Of a stretch of DNA of 64,000 nt, positions 35,559 through 44,623 are shown in pieces. The notes under the pieces were generated by a model. The model had not been told where the DNA came from. It made no database searches and saw nothing but the letters and a program-made list of their open reading frames with translations. Both the position numbers and the translations under genes were made by a program. The DNA is from CBDDHT01 sp965227905 (GTDB lineage: Bacteria > Pseudomonadota > Alphaproteobacteria > Rhizobiales > Methyloligellaceae), in assembly GCA_965227905.1 (NCBI GenBank), contig OZ245780.1, forward strand, positions 6,076,001 to 6,140,000, in the 5' to 3' direction. The stretch's first letter is position 1. Each line of letters begins with the position of its first letter.

Positions 35559-37375
35559 TAATTCTCTTCCATCTTGAGCGCAGCAATAAAGGCTTCCTGC
35601 GGAATGTCGACCTGGCCGAACTGACGCATGCGTTTCTTGCCTGCTTTTTGCTTGTCGAGCAGTTTTCGCTTTCGCGAGACATCGCCGCCGTAGCATTTCG
35701 CGGTCACGTCCTTGCGCATGGCGCCAATTGTCTCTCGCGCAATAATCTTGCCGCCGATCGCCGCCTGGATCGGAATTTTGAAGAGGTGGCGGGGAATGAG
35801 GTCTTTCAGCTTCTCGCACATTGCCCGTCCACGTGCCATCGACCGGTCCGCGTGAACAATGATCGACAGTGCGTCGACCGGCTCCGCATTCACAAGAATC
35901 GACATTTTCACGAGCTTGCCGGTTTCATAACCGATCTGATGATAGTCGAACGATGCGTAGCCGCGAGAGACGGACTTAAGCCGGTCATAAAAGTCGAAGA
36001 CCACCTCGTTTAGCGGCAGTTCATAGACCAGCATGGCGCGCGTTCCGGCATAGGTCAGGGTCTGCTGTCGGCCTCGGCGATCTTCACAGAGTTTCAGGAC
36101 CGCGCCCAAATGCTCGTCCGGCACCAATATCGTCGCTTCGATCCAGGGCTCCTCGATATGATCGACCGTGATCGGGTCCGGCATATCGGCTGGGTTGTGC
36201 AACTCCAGCATCGAACCGTCGTTTTGATAGATATGATAAATGACGCTCGGTGCGGTCGTGATCAGTTCGATATCGAATTCGCGCTCGACTCGTTCTCGGA
36301 TGATTTCGAGGTGCAGGAGCCCGAGAAAGCCGCAGCGAAAGCCGAAGCCGAGTGCCGCCGACGTTTCCATCTCAAACGAGAAACTCGCATCGTTGAGCCT
36401 GAGACGCCCCATGGACTCCCTTAGATCCTCGAACTGGGACGTATCCACGGGGAAAAGACCACAGAAGACGACAGGCTGTGCTTCCTGAAAGCCCTCGAGA
36501 GGTTCGGCGGTCGGCGTGCGAACATCTGTGACGGTATCGCCGACACGCGTATCGGCAACCTCTTTGATTGCGGCGGTGAAAAATCCAATCTCACCGGGAC
36601 CGAGACCGCTGCGCATTTCCTGCTTGGGGCGGAAGATGCCGACCCTGTCGATCAGATAGTCGGCACCCGACGACATCAATCTGACCTTCTGGCCCTTCTT
36701 CAGATGACCGTCGATAACCCGGACCAGGACGATCACACCGAGATAGGCGTCGTACCAGGAGTCAACGAGCATGGCCTTCAAGGGCGCATCGGCCTCGCCC
36801 TTTGGCGCCGGCAGGCGGGTCACGATCGCCTCGAGTACGTCTTCCACGCCCATCCCGGTCTTGGCCGAGATCTCCAGCGAGTCGCTCGCGTCGAGTCCGA
36901 TAACGTCCTCGATCTGCGTCTTGATTCGATCGGGTTCGGCGGCAGGAAGGTCGATCTTATTGAGAACCGTGATGATCTCGTGATCGTTCTCCAGCGACTG
37001 ATAGACATTGGCGAGGGTCTGCGCCTCGACCCCCTGACTTGCGTCCACGACAAGCAGAGATCCTTCGCAGGCTGCCAATGAACGGTTCACCTCATAGGCG
37101 AAATCCACATGGCCTGGCGTATCGATGAGATTGAGCTCGTACGTATGCCCATCGCGCGCCTTGTAGTCGAGACGCACGGTCTGCGCCTTGATCGTGATGC
37201 CGCGCTCACGCTCGAGTTCCATCGTATCCAGAACCTGCTCCTTCATCTCCCGGTCCGAGAGCCCGCCACAGGTCTGGATCAGGCGGTCCGCCAATGTCGA
37301 TTTGCCGTGATCGATATGGGCGATGATGGAGAAGTTACGAATGCGCTCAATGGCTGATGTTTTGCCGTCGCTCAT
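35558..37375 (-). CDS. lepA: LepA / elongation factor 4, ribosome back-translocase GTPase
   Basis: 605 residues from the ATG at 37375 (the open frame runs 44 codons further upstream but family proteins begin at SAIERIRNFSIIAHIDHGKST). G1 AHIDHGKST, G3 DTPGH and G4 NKID are present. The C-terminus has the LepA-specific domain ending KKRMRQFGQVDIPQEAF. It acts on stalled ribosomes and in ribosome assembly. Confidence 0.96.
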   Translation of the reverse strand: MSDGKTSAIERIRNFSIIAHIDHGKSTLADRLIQTCGGLSDREMKEQVLDTMELERERGITIKAQTVRLDYKARDGHTYELNLIDTPGHVDFAYEVNRSLAACEGSLLVVDASQGVEAQTLANVYQSLENDHEIITVLNKIDLPAAEPDRIKTQIEDVIGLDASDSLEISAKTGMGVEDVLEAIVTRLPAPKGEADAPLKAMLVDSWYDAYLGVIVLVRVIDGHLKKGQKVRLMSSGADYLIDRVGIFRPKQEMRSGLGPGEIGFFTAAIKEVADTRVGDTVTDVRTPTAEPLEGFQEAQPVVFCGLFPVDTSQFEDLRESMGRLRLNDASFSFEMETSAALGFGFRCGFLGLLHLEIIRERVEREFDIELITTAPSVIYHIYQNDGSMLELHNPADMPDPITVDHIEEPWIEATILVPDEHLGAVLKLCEDRRGRQQTLTYAGTRAMLVYELPLNEVVFDFYDRLKSVSRGYASFDYHQIGYETGKLVKMSILVNAEPVDALSIIVHADRSMARGRAMCEKLKDLIPRHLFKIPIQAAIGGKIIARETIGAMRKDVTAKCYGGDVSRKRKLLDKQKAGKKRMRQFGQVDIPQEAFIAALKMEEN

Positions 37376-37820
37376 GAGTCGGGCTTGTAGCACCGAGTGC
37401 CCGTGCGTCAAGCACGCGGTTTCGATTCCTGACACGGAGATCCTGACTCTAACGCGTTCAGAACAACTTTCTGCCGCTGGAAGCTCTTGCGAATCCGCCT
37501 CTATCACTATGATTTACAATGGTTTTTCTCATAGCTGGTCAGATATCCGCATCCTGAACTCAAAATGAACGGCCAGCTCAGAGTTGGTTCAGGCGGTCCC
37601 GCGTATAACCACGGACATGTTGAGGGGCTGAGGACATACCGCAGCCCCCAGGAGACAACAAAGGGATACGATATGGCGGGCCACACGCCGCCTTCGAAAC
37701 AGAGTTCATAAGATTCGCGCCCGCGACGGTGGGCCCGATGCTGGAGAGCTGCCGTTCTAACGCCCCCGGTGAGCGGCAGCTCTCCTAAACTCTTCTTCTC
37801 CAACTCATCGAAATCACCCT
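37376..37820. other. 445-bp gene-free stretch with two strong hairpins, possible non-coding RNA or terminator cluster
   Basis: No acceptable coding frame. GGGGCTG (37624-37630) pairs with CAGCCCC (37642-37648), and GGAGAGCTGCCG (37743-37754) pairs perfectly with CGGCAGCTCTCC (37774-37785). The region lies between lepA and nnrU, both on the minus strand. No match to the conserved cores of SRP RNA, tmRNA or RNase P RNA was seen. The second hairpin lies 36 bp past the nnrU stop but is not followed by a U-run on that strand. Confidence 0.45.
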
Positions 37821-38504
37821 TCAGAACCATAGTGGCGACACACCGAAGGCCGGTTCGTGAAGCATCAGGATCACCGCCCAAACGGCAATTGCGATCGCCA
37901 ATTGAATCAACCCAATCTCCGAGAGTCGCAGGGTGTTCCTCCCTCGCAGGATCGCGAGGAACGGAATGTTCGACGTGGTGGCCTCTATCGTCGTCCAGCG
38001 TGCACCAAGCAATCGTTTTCGGCGCCGATCGATTGCAAACGTCCCTACCAGAGCGAGAACGGTTGAGACTCCGAAGAACAGCCAACTCGGCGGATCGGCG
38101 TTGTTAAGCATGTGAACGACGCCCCAGAGTCCGACGGCCCAGAGCACAGGATGGCGCGTGATCCGAAGCACGCCGCGGATCGCGTTGTCTTGGGAAAGCG
38201 CCGTCTCGCCTGTCAGCAGTACCATCGGCCTTTGTGAAACGGCGAACACTGTGAACATGACGGCAAAGAGAACAAAGACGCCACTGATCGCACGCTCCAG
38301 AGGGCCCGTTACCCAGAAGATCGCCTCAATCTCGGCCTGCCTGTAGGCAATCCAGACCCAGGCGAAAAGAACGACGGATATAATAGAAAATCCAGCCATG
38401 AATACTGATCGGCCGAATTTGCGAATCAACCAGGAGCGCAGCGGCGTCGATGGCAAGGCATGCACACCTAGGAAAACCACCAGTGAAACGACAAGTTCCA
38501 CCAT
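37821..38504 (-). CDS. NnrU family membrane protein
   Basis: 227 residues with six or so membrane segments and the central block RITRHPVLWAVGLWGVVHMLNN, the NnrU/isoprenylcysteine-methyltransferase-like signature (RHP). NnrU proteins are linked to nitric-oxide and nitrite metabolism in denitrifiers, though many NnrU homologues occur without denitrification. Here it is alone, far from the nap genes. Confidence 0.88.
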   Translation of the reverse strand: MVELVVSLVVFLGVHALPSTPLRSWLIRKFGRSVFMAGFSIISVVLFAWVWIAYRQAEIEAIFWVTGPLERAISGVFVLFAVMFTVFAVSQRPMVLLTGETALSQDNAIRGVLRITRHPVLWAVGLWGVVHMLNNADPPSWLFFGVSTVLALVGTFAIDRRRKRLLGARWTTIEATTSNIPFLAILRGRNTLRLSEIGLIQLAIAIAVWAVILMLHEPAFGVSPLWF

Positions 38505-38698
38505 TCTAAGAACTCGGAACCGATAAGATATCGAACATGGTCTGGCGCGTTTTCAGGGACTTGGCTCAATGGACGGTAAGGCGATACCGACATTTGGGGT
38601 CGTACGGGGACGGTCTCAGAATGTCGTTCGGCAAACACTACCATAGGGACCAGATCGCAGTGTTGACCCAGGACAAGTCGCGTCCGATGACGCGCTCA

Positions 38699-39520
38699 CT
38701 AGTCCGCCGGCCTGCGACGACCAACCGGAAGGGAGCCGTGTCCCGGTTCCGCATCGCTCCAGTGCACGCGCTTGTAATCGAAATCCCCCTCTAAGGTGGG
38801 TTTGACGACATCAAAATAGGGCGACAGATCAAAATCGCGAGGCGCGAACAGGCTGTGATGGCGAATGTGGAGGATCTCTCGGCGACTGTAGGGGCTGGCG
38901 ACATGCTTGTGGTCACTGACCGCTTCAATGGACGGTAAAATCGGGTACTTCACGGAATGAAAGGCCTGGGCGATCAGAGAGGAACAGATCGCCCGTGTCG
39001 GGTCGCCGGATCCGATCGCAATCATCCTGCGGCGCCATCGAACTGGTACAGGGGGCGTCGGCAGCAGGTAACGCGCCAAATCGATAATGTTGCGCGTGTC
39101 ATATTTGAGCCCGAGACTCTGAACCATGAAATCTACGATCTTGGCGCGGTCGGCCACGCGCAACCGGACAGCACGACAGATCCGGGTATTGTGCGACTCA
39201 TACTTGGAAAGCGGAACTGCGACGCATCCCTCCTGTATGTTCGATTCAATCAATGAAAGCGGCTCGCCGTCGTCCGTTGCCGTGCCGAGCGTATCGCCGA
39301 CATAGAGTGCTGCATGCGACCATGTCGATTGGGTGAGATACTTGATCGCGGCCGACAGCTTTTGGTTGCCTTCGACCAGAAGAATATCGCCAGGCTGAAG
39401 AACGCGCCGAAGGGTAATCGGGTCGGATGGTGTAAACGGCTGATAGCCGATGGACTCCGTCTCGAGGAGACGGGCAATCCAATGCCCCATGCGATCGAGA
39501 ATGGTGTCAAAGATAGCCAT
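38699..39520 (-). CDS. YiiX/YebB-like permuted NlpC/P60 (papain-fold) hydrolase
   Basis: 273 residues from the ATG at 39520; a TTG upstream is less likely. The segment LQPGDILLVEG, H69 in WSHAALYVGD and C179 in AICSSLIAQAF give the permuted order (His before Cys) of the YiiX/LRAT-like group. E92 in LIESNIQ is a likely third residue. Such enzymes cut amide or acyl bonds in cell wall or lipids. No signal peptide is evident, although a basic N-terminal amphipathic stretch is present. Confidence 0.82.
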   Translation of the reverse strand: MAIFDTILDRMGHWIARLLETESIGYQPFTPSDPITLRRVLQPGDILLVEGNQKLSAAIKYLTQSTWSHAALYVGDTLGTATDDGEPLSLIESNIQEGCVAVPLSKYESHNTRICRAVRLRVADRAKIVDFMVQSLGLKYDTRNIIDLARYLLPTPPVPVRWRRRMIAIGSGDPTRAICSSLIAQAFHSVKYPILPSIEAVSDHKHVASPYSRREILHIRHHSLFAPRDFDLSPYFDVVKPTLEGDFDYKRVHWSDAEPGHGSLPVGRRRPAD

Positions 39521-39565
39521 GGACCAGACAATGGCAAAACGCGGCAAAAAAGCCGTTAAAGCGCG

Positions 39566-39856
39566 CTATTCGACGCCTTCGATGATCATCAGATCGCCCG
39601 TCGCGCAGAGGTTTCTAAGCTTAATCGCCTCCTGATACTCCGGCGAGAAATAGCAGGCCCGGGCTTTCTCGATCGACTCGAATTCTATGATGACGTGCCG
39701 CTCGCGCGCTTCGCCTTCCACGGCTTCAAAAGCCCCGCCGCGGACAAGAAATTTTGCACCGAAACTCTCGAATGCAGCGGCATTGGCCGCCTGATAAGCC
39801 GGATAGCCATCCGGATTCGTGACCGTCATCCGGGCAACCCAGTATCCTTTAGGCAT
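39566..39856 (-). CDS. DUF1330 family protein
   Basis: 96 residues, a ferredoxin-like alpha-beta fold of the DUF1330/dimeric barrel type (GYWVARMTVTNPDGYPAY, then HVIIEFESIEKARACYFSPEYQ in part). Function unknown. It lies 23 bp after pyrF on the same strand. Confidence 0.92.
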   Translation of the reverse strand: MPKGYWVARMTVTNPDGYPAYQAANAAAFESFGAKFLVRGGAFEAVEGEARERHVIIEFESIEKARACYFSPEYQEAIKLRNLCATGDLMIIEGVE

Positions 39857-39879
39857 ACGCTTTCTCCCTAGATCGTGAA

Positions 39880-40584
39880 CTAGCTCTGAAGAGCGGCTGC
39901 CATTTCATTTGCGATTGCGATTGCGGCAGCGCTTGGATCATCAGCAGTTGTTATAGGACGCCCAACAACCAGATAGTCGGACCCTGCCTGCATGGCATCG
40001 GCAGGTGTTGTCACACGCTTCTGGTCTCCGTGGTCTGCGCCTGCAGGTCGAATACCCGGCGTCACAACCAGCAGGCTGGATCCGATTTCCTCGCGAATCC
40101 TTGCCGCCTCCCGGGCAGAAGCGACGACGCCGTCAAATCCCGCTTCGTGCGCCATGCGGGCACGGTGCAAAACCAGGTCTTCCGGCGCAAGATCGACGCC
40201 TTGCTCTCGCAAATCATCCGGGCCCAGATGTGTGAGAACGGTAATGGCCAGAAGCTTCATATCGCTGTCGCCTCTGCCACGAACCGCAGCTTCGAGGGTG
40301 CGCGAATCGCTCCCGTGAACCGTCAGAAAGGTGCTGCCGAGCGCTGCGATTCTCGCTGTCGAGCGCTCTACCGTATTGGTGATGTCGAGGAGCTTTGCGT
40401 CGAGGAACACCTTGTGTCCCTGTTCTGCCAACTCCCGCGCCAGATCGACACCGCCGGCAAACAGAAGCTCCAAACCGATCTTGAAAACGCCGACGCTGTC
40501 CTGAAGCTGATCGACCAGCGCGCGGGCTGCCGCGTCGTTAGGCACGTCCAATGCAACGATCAAGTTCTCGCGGGCGGTTGTCAT
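39880..40584 (-). CDS. pyrF: Orotidine-5'-phosphate decarboxylase
   Basis: 234 residues from the ATG at 40584, which begins TTARENLIVALDVPN; the longer frame overlaps dnaJ. The catalytic DAKLLDI block and the phosphate-binding TPGIRPAG and VVGRPIT are present. Last step of UMP synthesis. It lies 28 bp downstream of dnaJ in the common alphaproteobacterial dnaK-dnaJ-pyrF order. Confidence 0.96.
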   Translation of the reverse strand: MTTARENLIVALDVPNDAAARALVDQLQDSVGVFKIGLELLFAGGVDLARELAEQGHKVFLDAKLLDITNTVERSTARIAALGSTFLTVHGSDSRTLEAAVRGRGDSDMKLLAITVLTHLGPDDLREQGVDLAPEDLVLHRARMAHEAGFDGVVASAREAARIREEIGSSLLVVTPGIRPAGADHGDQKRVTTPADAMQAGSDYLVVGRPITTADDPSAAAIAIANEMAAALQS

Positions 40585-40612
40585 GACTGACCTATCCGTC
40601 CGCAGCCGCGCA

Positions 40613-41749
40613 TCAATCGCCAATGCCTTCGAAGAATTCCTTCACGCGGGCAAAGAATCCGGAGGACTCGGGGCTGGTCGATTCCGTCGCCGTCTTCTCG
40701 AATTCCTTGAGCAGCTCACGCTGACGCCGGGACAGGTTCTTCGGGGTTTCCACCTCGACCTGGATATACATGTCGCCGGTGCTATTTGAGCGAAGGACCG
40801 GCATACCCTTGCCGCGCAACCGGAACTGGCGGCCGGACTCGGTGCCCTCGGGAACCTTCACACGGGTACGACCGCCCTCGACCGTCGGGACTTCGATCTG
40901 CCCGCCGAGGGCCGCTGTCGTCATCGCAATGGGAACGCGGCAGAAGATGTCCGCGCCGTCGCGCTGGAAAAATTCATGTGGCTGTAGACTGAGAAAGATG
41001 TAGAGATCGCCCGCCGGACCGCTTCTGATCCCGGCTTCGCCTTCTCCCGCAAGCCGAATCCGCGTGCCATCCTCGACGCCTGCAGGAATGTTGACCGACA
41101 ACATTCGTTCGTTGGTCACGCGCCCGGAACCCGAACACGCATCGCACGGGTCCTCAATCACTTCCCCACGGCCATGGCACGCCGGACAGGTGCGCTCGAG
41201 TGTGAAGAACCCCTGGCTCGCTCGCACCTTTCCCGCACCACCACATGTATTGCAGGTAACGGGATAGCTGCCGGGACTTGCACCGGACCCACCGCACGGC
41301 TCGCAAGTGACGCTGGTCGGAACGCGAATCTCGGCGGTCTTGCCGGAATAGGCTTCGGCAAGGGTGATTTCCATGTTGTAGCGAAGGTCGCCACCACGCT
41401 CGCGCGAAGAGCGTTGACGACCTCGGCGGCCGCCCATGAATTCGCCGAACAAATCGTCGAAGATTTCCGACATGGACGCTGAGAAATCGGATCCGAACCC
41501 GTGAGCACCAGGTCCCATTCCATTCTCGAATGCGGCATGACCGAACCGGTCATAAGCCGCGCGCTTCTGAGGGTCTTTTAAGGCCTCGTAGGCCTCGTTG
41601 ACCTCCTTGAACGACTGTTCGGCCTCATCGTTTCCCGGATTTCGATCCGGATGATATTCTTTCGCAAGATTGCGAAAGGCTTTTTTGATCGCCGCATCGT
41701 CAGCTTCCCGGTCGACGCCGAGGGTCTCATAGTAATCGCGCTTGGTCAT
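40613..41749 (-). CDS. dnaJ: DnaJ, Hsp40 co-chaperone
   Basis: 378 residues from the ATG at 41749. It has the J domain with HPD (EYHPDRNPG), a Gly-rich linker, four CxxCxGxG repeats (CEPCGGSG, CNTCGGAG, CPACHGRG, CDACSGSG) and C-terminal substrate domains. It stimulates the DnaK ATPase. It lies 50 bp after dnaK and shares its promoter. Confidence 0.97.
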   Translation of the reverse strand: MTKRDYYETLGVDREADDAAIKKAFRNLAKEYHPDRNPGNDEAEQSFKEVNEAYEALKDPQKRAAYDRFGHAAFENGMGPGAHGFGSDFSASMSEIFDDLFGEFMGGRRGRQRSSRERGGDLRYNMEITLAEAYSGKTAEIRVPTSVTCEPCGGSGASPGSYPVTCNTCGGAGKVRASQGFFTLERTCPACHGRGEVIEDPCDACSGSGRVTNERMLSVNIPAGVEDGTRIRLAGEGEAGIRSGPAGDLYIFLSLQPHEFFQRDGADIFCRVPIAMTTAALGGQIEVPTVEGGRTRVKVPEGTESGRQFRLRGKGMPVLRSNSTGDMYIQVEVETPKNLSRRQRELLKEFEKTATESTSPESSGFFARVKEFFEGIGD

Positions 41750-41799
41750 GCGCAAACCCGATCTACAATCTTCACCTCAGCGTCGGCGGGATACATGCT

Positions 41800-43734
41800 T
41801 TAAGCCGACTTCTTGCTATCGTCGTCCTTGATCTCCTCGAAATCGGCGTCGACAACGTCTTCACCCGATTCAGAAGGCTCGCCATCCGCGGTCGGACCAT
41901 CCGGACCTGGCCCCTCGCCGCCTTCGGCAGCACTGGCCTGGTACATGGCTTCGCCCATCTTCATGGATGCCTGCGCCAGAGCTTCCGTCTTGGCCTTGAT
42001 GGCTTCGACATCCTCTCCTTCAAGGACTGCCTTCAACTCCTCGGAAGCAGCAAGCACGACGCCCTTGTCAGCTTCGGCGATCTTGTCGCCAAGCTCTTCC
42101 ATGGTGCGCTCGGTCGAATGGACCAGAGCTTCACCCTGGTTCTTGACCTCCACGAGTTCACGCCGCTTCGCATCGTCTTCAGCATGAGACTCCGCATCCT
42201 TGACCATCTGATCGATGTCGGCATCGGAGAGACCGCCTGATGCCTGGATTCGGATCGACTGTTCTTTGCCTGTCGCCTTGTCGGACGCAGAAACATTGAC
42301 GATGCCGTTGGCGTCGATATCGAAGGTCACTTCGACCTGGGGAACGCCACGCGGGGCCGGCGGAATGCCGACCAGGTCGAACTGACCGAGCATCTTGTTG
42401 TCGGATGCCATTTCACGCTCGCCCTGGAAGACGCGGATCGTCACCGCATTCTGATTGTCTTCCGCCGTCGAGAAGACTTGACCCTTCTTAGTGGGGATCG
42501 TCGTGTTGCGGTCGATAAGACGGGTGAAGACGCCGCCAAGAGTTTCGATACCGAGAGAAAGCGGTGTGACGTCCAGCAGCAGAACGTCCTTGACGTCACC
42601 CTGCAGTACGCCGGCCTGGATGGCGGCACCGATTGCCACGACTTCGTCAGGGTTGACCCCCTTATGAGGCTCGCGGCCGAAGAAGTTTTTCACGGTCTCA
42701 ACGACTTTGGGCATGCGTGTCATGCCACCGACGAGAACGACCTCGTCGATTTCGGCGGCTTTCAGACCAGCGTCCTTCAGAGCTGCTTCGCAGGGACCGA
42801 TCGTCCGGCTCACCAGATCCTCAACCAGACTTTCAAGCTTGGCGCGCGTCAGCTTCAATGTGAGATGCTTCGGACCAGACTGGTCTGCAGTGATGAACGG
42901 CAGATTGATTTCTGTCTGTGAGGCAGAGGACAGCTCGATCTTGGCTTTCTCGGCAGCCTCTTTCAGGCGCTGAAGGGCAAGCTTGTCGCCGCGCAGATCG
43001 ATACCGTTTTCGCGCTGGAACTCTTCGGCGAGATAATCGACCAGGCGCATGTCGAAATCCTCACCGCCGAGGAACGTGTCGCCATTTGTCGATTTCACTT
43101 CGAAGACGCCGTCACCAATCTCCAGGATCGAAACGTCGAACGTACCGCCACCCAGGTCATAAACCGCGATGGTTTCGCCGTCTTTCTTGTCGAGTCCATA
43201 GGCCAATGCTGCGGCCGTCGGCTCGTTGATGATCCGAAGCACGTCCAGACCGGAGATCTTGCCCGCGTCCTTGGTGGCCTGACGCTGAGCGTCATTAAAG
43301 TAGGCCGGAACGGTGATCACAGCCTGTGTGACTGTCTCGCCGAGATAGGCCTCGGCGGTCTCTTTCATCTTCTGCAAAATGAAAGCAGAAATCTGAGAGG
43401 GTGAATAGGAATCGTCTCGCGCCTGCACCCACGCATCGCCATTGTCGGCTTTGACAATCTCGTAGGACACAAGCTTCTTGTCTTTCTCAACCGTCGGGTC
43501 GTCATGGCGACGACCGATCAGACGCTTGATCGCAAAAAGCGTGTTTTCCGGATTAGTTACCGCCTGGCGCTTGGCAGGCAGGCCGATCAGCCGCTCGCCG
43601 TCTTCGGTAAAGGCGACCATTGATGGTGTGGTACGCGCACCTTCGGCATTCTCGATAACCTTCGGGCTGGAACCTTCCATGACCGCGACACACGAGTTGG
43701 TGGTGCCGAGATCGATTCCGATCACTTTCGACAT
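41800..43734 (-). CDS. dnaK: DnaK, Hsp70 chaperone
   Basis: 644 residues. It has the ATPase domain with IDLGTTNSCVAV and VYDLGGGTFDVS, a substrate-binding domain and an acidic C-terminus ending EEIKDDDSKKSA. Central chaperone for unfolded proteins. A RpoH-type promoter lies 128-154 bp upstream. Confidence 0.98.
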   Translation of the reverse strand: MSKVIGIDLGTTNSCVAVMEGSSPKVIENAEGARTTPSMVAFTEDGERLIGLPAKRQAVTNPENTLFAIKRLIGRRHDDPTVEKDKKLVSYEIVKADNGDAWVQARDDSYSPSQISAFILQKMKETAEAYLGETVTQAVITVPAYFNDAQRQATKDAGKISGLDVLRIINEPTAAALAYGLDKKDGETIAVYDLGGGTFDVSILEIGDGVFEVKSTNGDTFLGGEDFDMRLVDYLAEEFQRENGIDLRGDKLALQRLKEAAEKAKIELSSASQTEINLPFITADQSGPKHLTLKLTRAKLESLVEDLVSRTIGPCEAALKDAGLKAAEIDEVVLVGGMTRMPKVVETVKNFFGREPHKGVNPDEVVAIGAAIQAGVLQGDVKDVLLLDVTPLSLGIETLGGVFTRLIDRNTTIPTKKGQVFSTAEDNQNAVTIRVFQGEREMASDNKMLGQFDLVGIPPAPRGVPQVEVTFDIDANGIVNVSASDKATGKEQSIRIQASGGLSDADIDQMVKDAESHAEDDAKRRELVEVKNQGEALVHSTERTMEELGDKIAEADKGVVLAASEELKAVLEGEDVEAIKAKTEALAQASMKMGEAMYQASAAEGGEGPGPDGPTADGEPSESGEDVVDADFEEIKDDDSKKSA

Positions 43735-43861
43735 TCTATAACCTCTTGTCTGTGGCAGACAGTCCGGGCCTCATTCGGCACCCGGTCAACCCGCGCTCCC
43801 CTAAGCTGCGCAGGACCAGTCTCCATTACGAATCCGTATATATTAGGAGTCATGCCGTTAT

Positions 43862-43888
43862 ATAAGGGTGCTTAAACACCACCGCAAG
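43862..43888 (-). promoter_or_regulatory. RpoH (sigma-32) type heat-shock promoter of dnaK
   Basis: On the minus strand CTTG (43885-43888) is followed after 18 bases by CTTATAT (-10 core at 43862-43866), matching the alphaproteobacterial RpoH pattern CTTG-N17/18-CYTAT. It points into dnaK with a leader of about 120 nt. It overlaps the annotated 5' end of the divergent alkB frame, which argues that alkB starts further in. No CIRCE element was found, so heat control is probably by RpoH here. Confidence 0.7.
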
Positions 43889-44560
43889 CGGCGTGCCACC
43901 CCAACTTTTGGTCGCAGCATCGTGACGAAAAAACCAAAGATGGAAGTCGATGCGGATGTTGCGGTCGTGCGCGACAGGCATCCGCCCCTGAATCACGCCG
44001 ATCAAACCCTGCTCTTAGCTGAAATACGCGGCATTATTGGGGCAGCCCCGCTCTATGTTCCGCGCATGCCGAAATCAGGCCGCGCGATGTCGGTCCGGAT
44101 GACGAATTGCGGTCCCCTTGGCTGGGTCACCGACAAGGAACAAGGCTACCGATATCAAAGCGATCATCCCACGACCGGCCAGAGTTGGCCCGCTATTCCC
44201 TCTATTCTGATGAAAATCTGGGATCGAATCGGCTATCACGCACCGCCTGAGGCTTGCTTGGTGAACTATTACGATCCTGGTGCCAAACTCGGCCTCCACC
44301 GGGATGAAGACGAGGATGACAAAGTCGCACCGGTTGTCTCTGTGTCGCTTGGAGATAGCGCCGTATTCCGGCTGGGCGGGCCGCATCGAAAAGATCCGAC
44401 AACGCGCTTCACGCTACATTCGGGCGAAATCATTGTCCTGGATGGGGCGTTTCGTCATGCCTATCATGGCATTGATCGAATTCTTCCCGCCACATCCGAT
44501 CTATTGCCCGAAGGCGGCCGCTTCAATTTGACGCTCCGACGGGTGACCAAGTCCGGATAG
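43868..44560 (+). CDS. alkB: AlkB, 2-oxoglutarate/iron-dependent DNA dealkylase
   Basis: Up to 230 residues. Iron ligands are H and D of LHRDEDEDD and H of HAYHGIDRI; the 2-oxoglutarate arginines lie in GGRFNLTLRR. The MSVRMTNCGPLGWVTD block corresponds closely to E. coli AlkB. Start uncertain: GTG 43868, GTG 43922 or ATG 43940. The E. coli protein has about 50 residues before this block, which favours 43922 or 43940. It removes methyl groups from 1-methyladenine and 3-methylcytosine. Confidence 0.9.
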   Translation: MLKHHRKRRATPTFGRSIVTKKPKMEVDADVAVVRDRHPPLNHADQTLLLAEIRGIIGAAPLYVPRMPKSGRAMSVRMTNCGPLGWVTDKEQGYRYQSDHPTTGQSWPAIPSILMKIWDRIGYHAPPEACLVNYYDPGAKLGLHRDEDEDDKVAPVVSVSLGDSAVFRLGGPHRKDPTTRFTLHSGEIIVLDGAFRHAYHGIDRILPATSDLLPEGGRFNLTLRRVTKSG

Positions 44561-44564
44561 GACC

Positions 44565-44601
44565 AAAAAAAAGAGCCACACACTTAAGAGTGCGCGGCTC
44601 T
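44565..44601 (-). terminator. Strong Rho-independent terminator of the basic exported-protein gene
   Basis: On the minus strand AGAGCCGCGCACT pairs with AGTGTGTGGCTCT (two G-U pairs) around CTTA, followed by a run of eight T (44565-44572 as A on the plus strand). It is a textbook intrinsic terminator, 23 bp after the stop, and lies between convergent genes. Confidence 0.9.
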
Positions 44602-44623
44602 CTTCTCGAAATTCCAGCCTGAT

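Noticed and set aside
37400..37450. Stretch resembling a tRNA T-loop (ggtttcgattcc)
   Set aside because: No acceptor stem, anticodon arm or CCA end can be folded around it.
37507..38085. Minus-strand frame of 192 codons overlapping nnrU
   Set aside because: It overlaps the well-supported NnrU gene in another frame and resembles no protein family.
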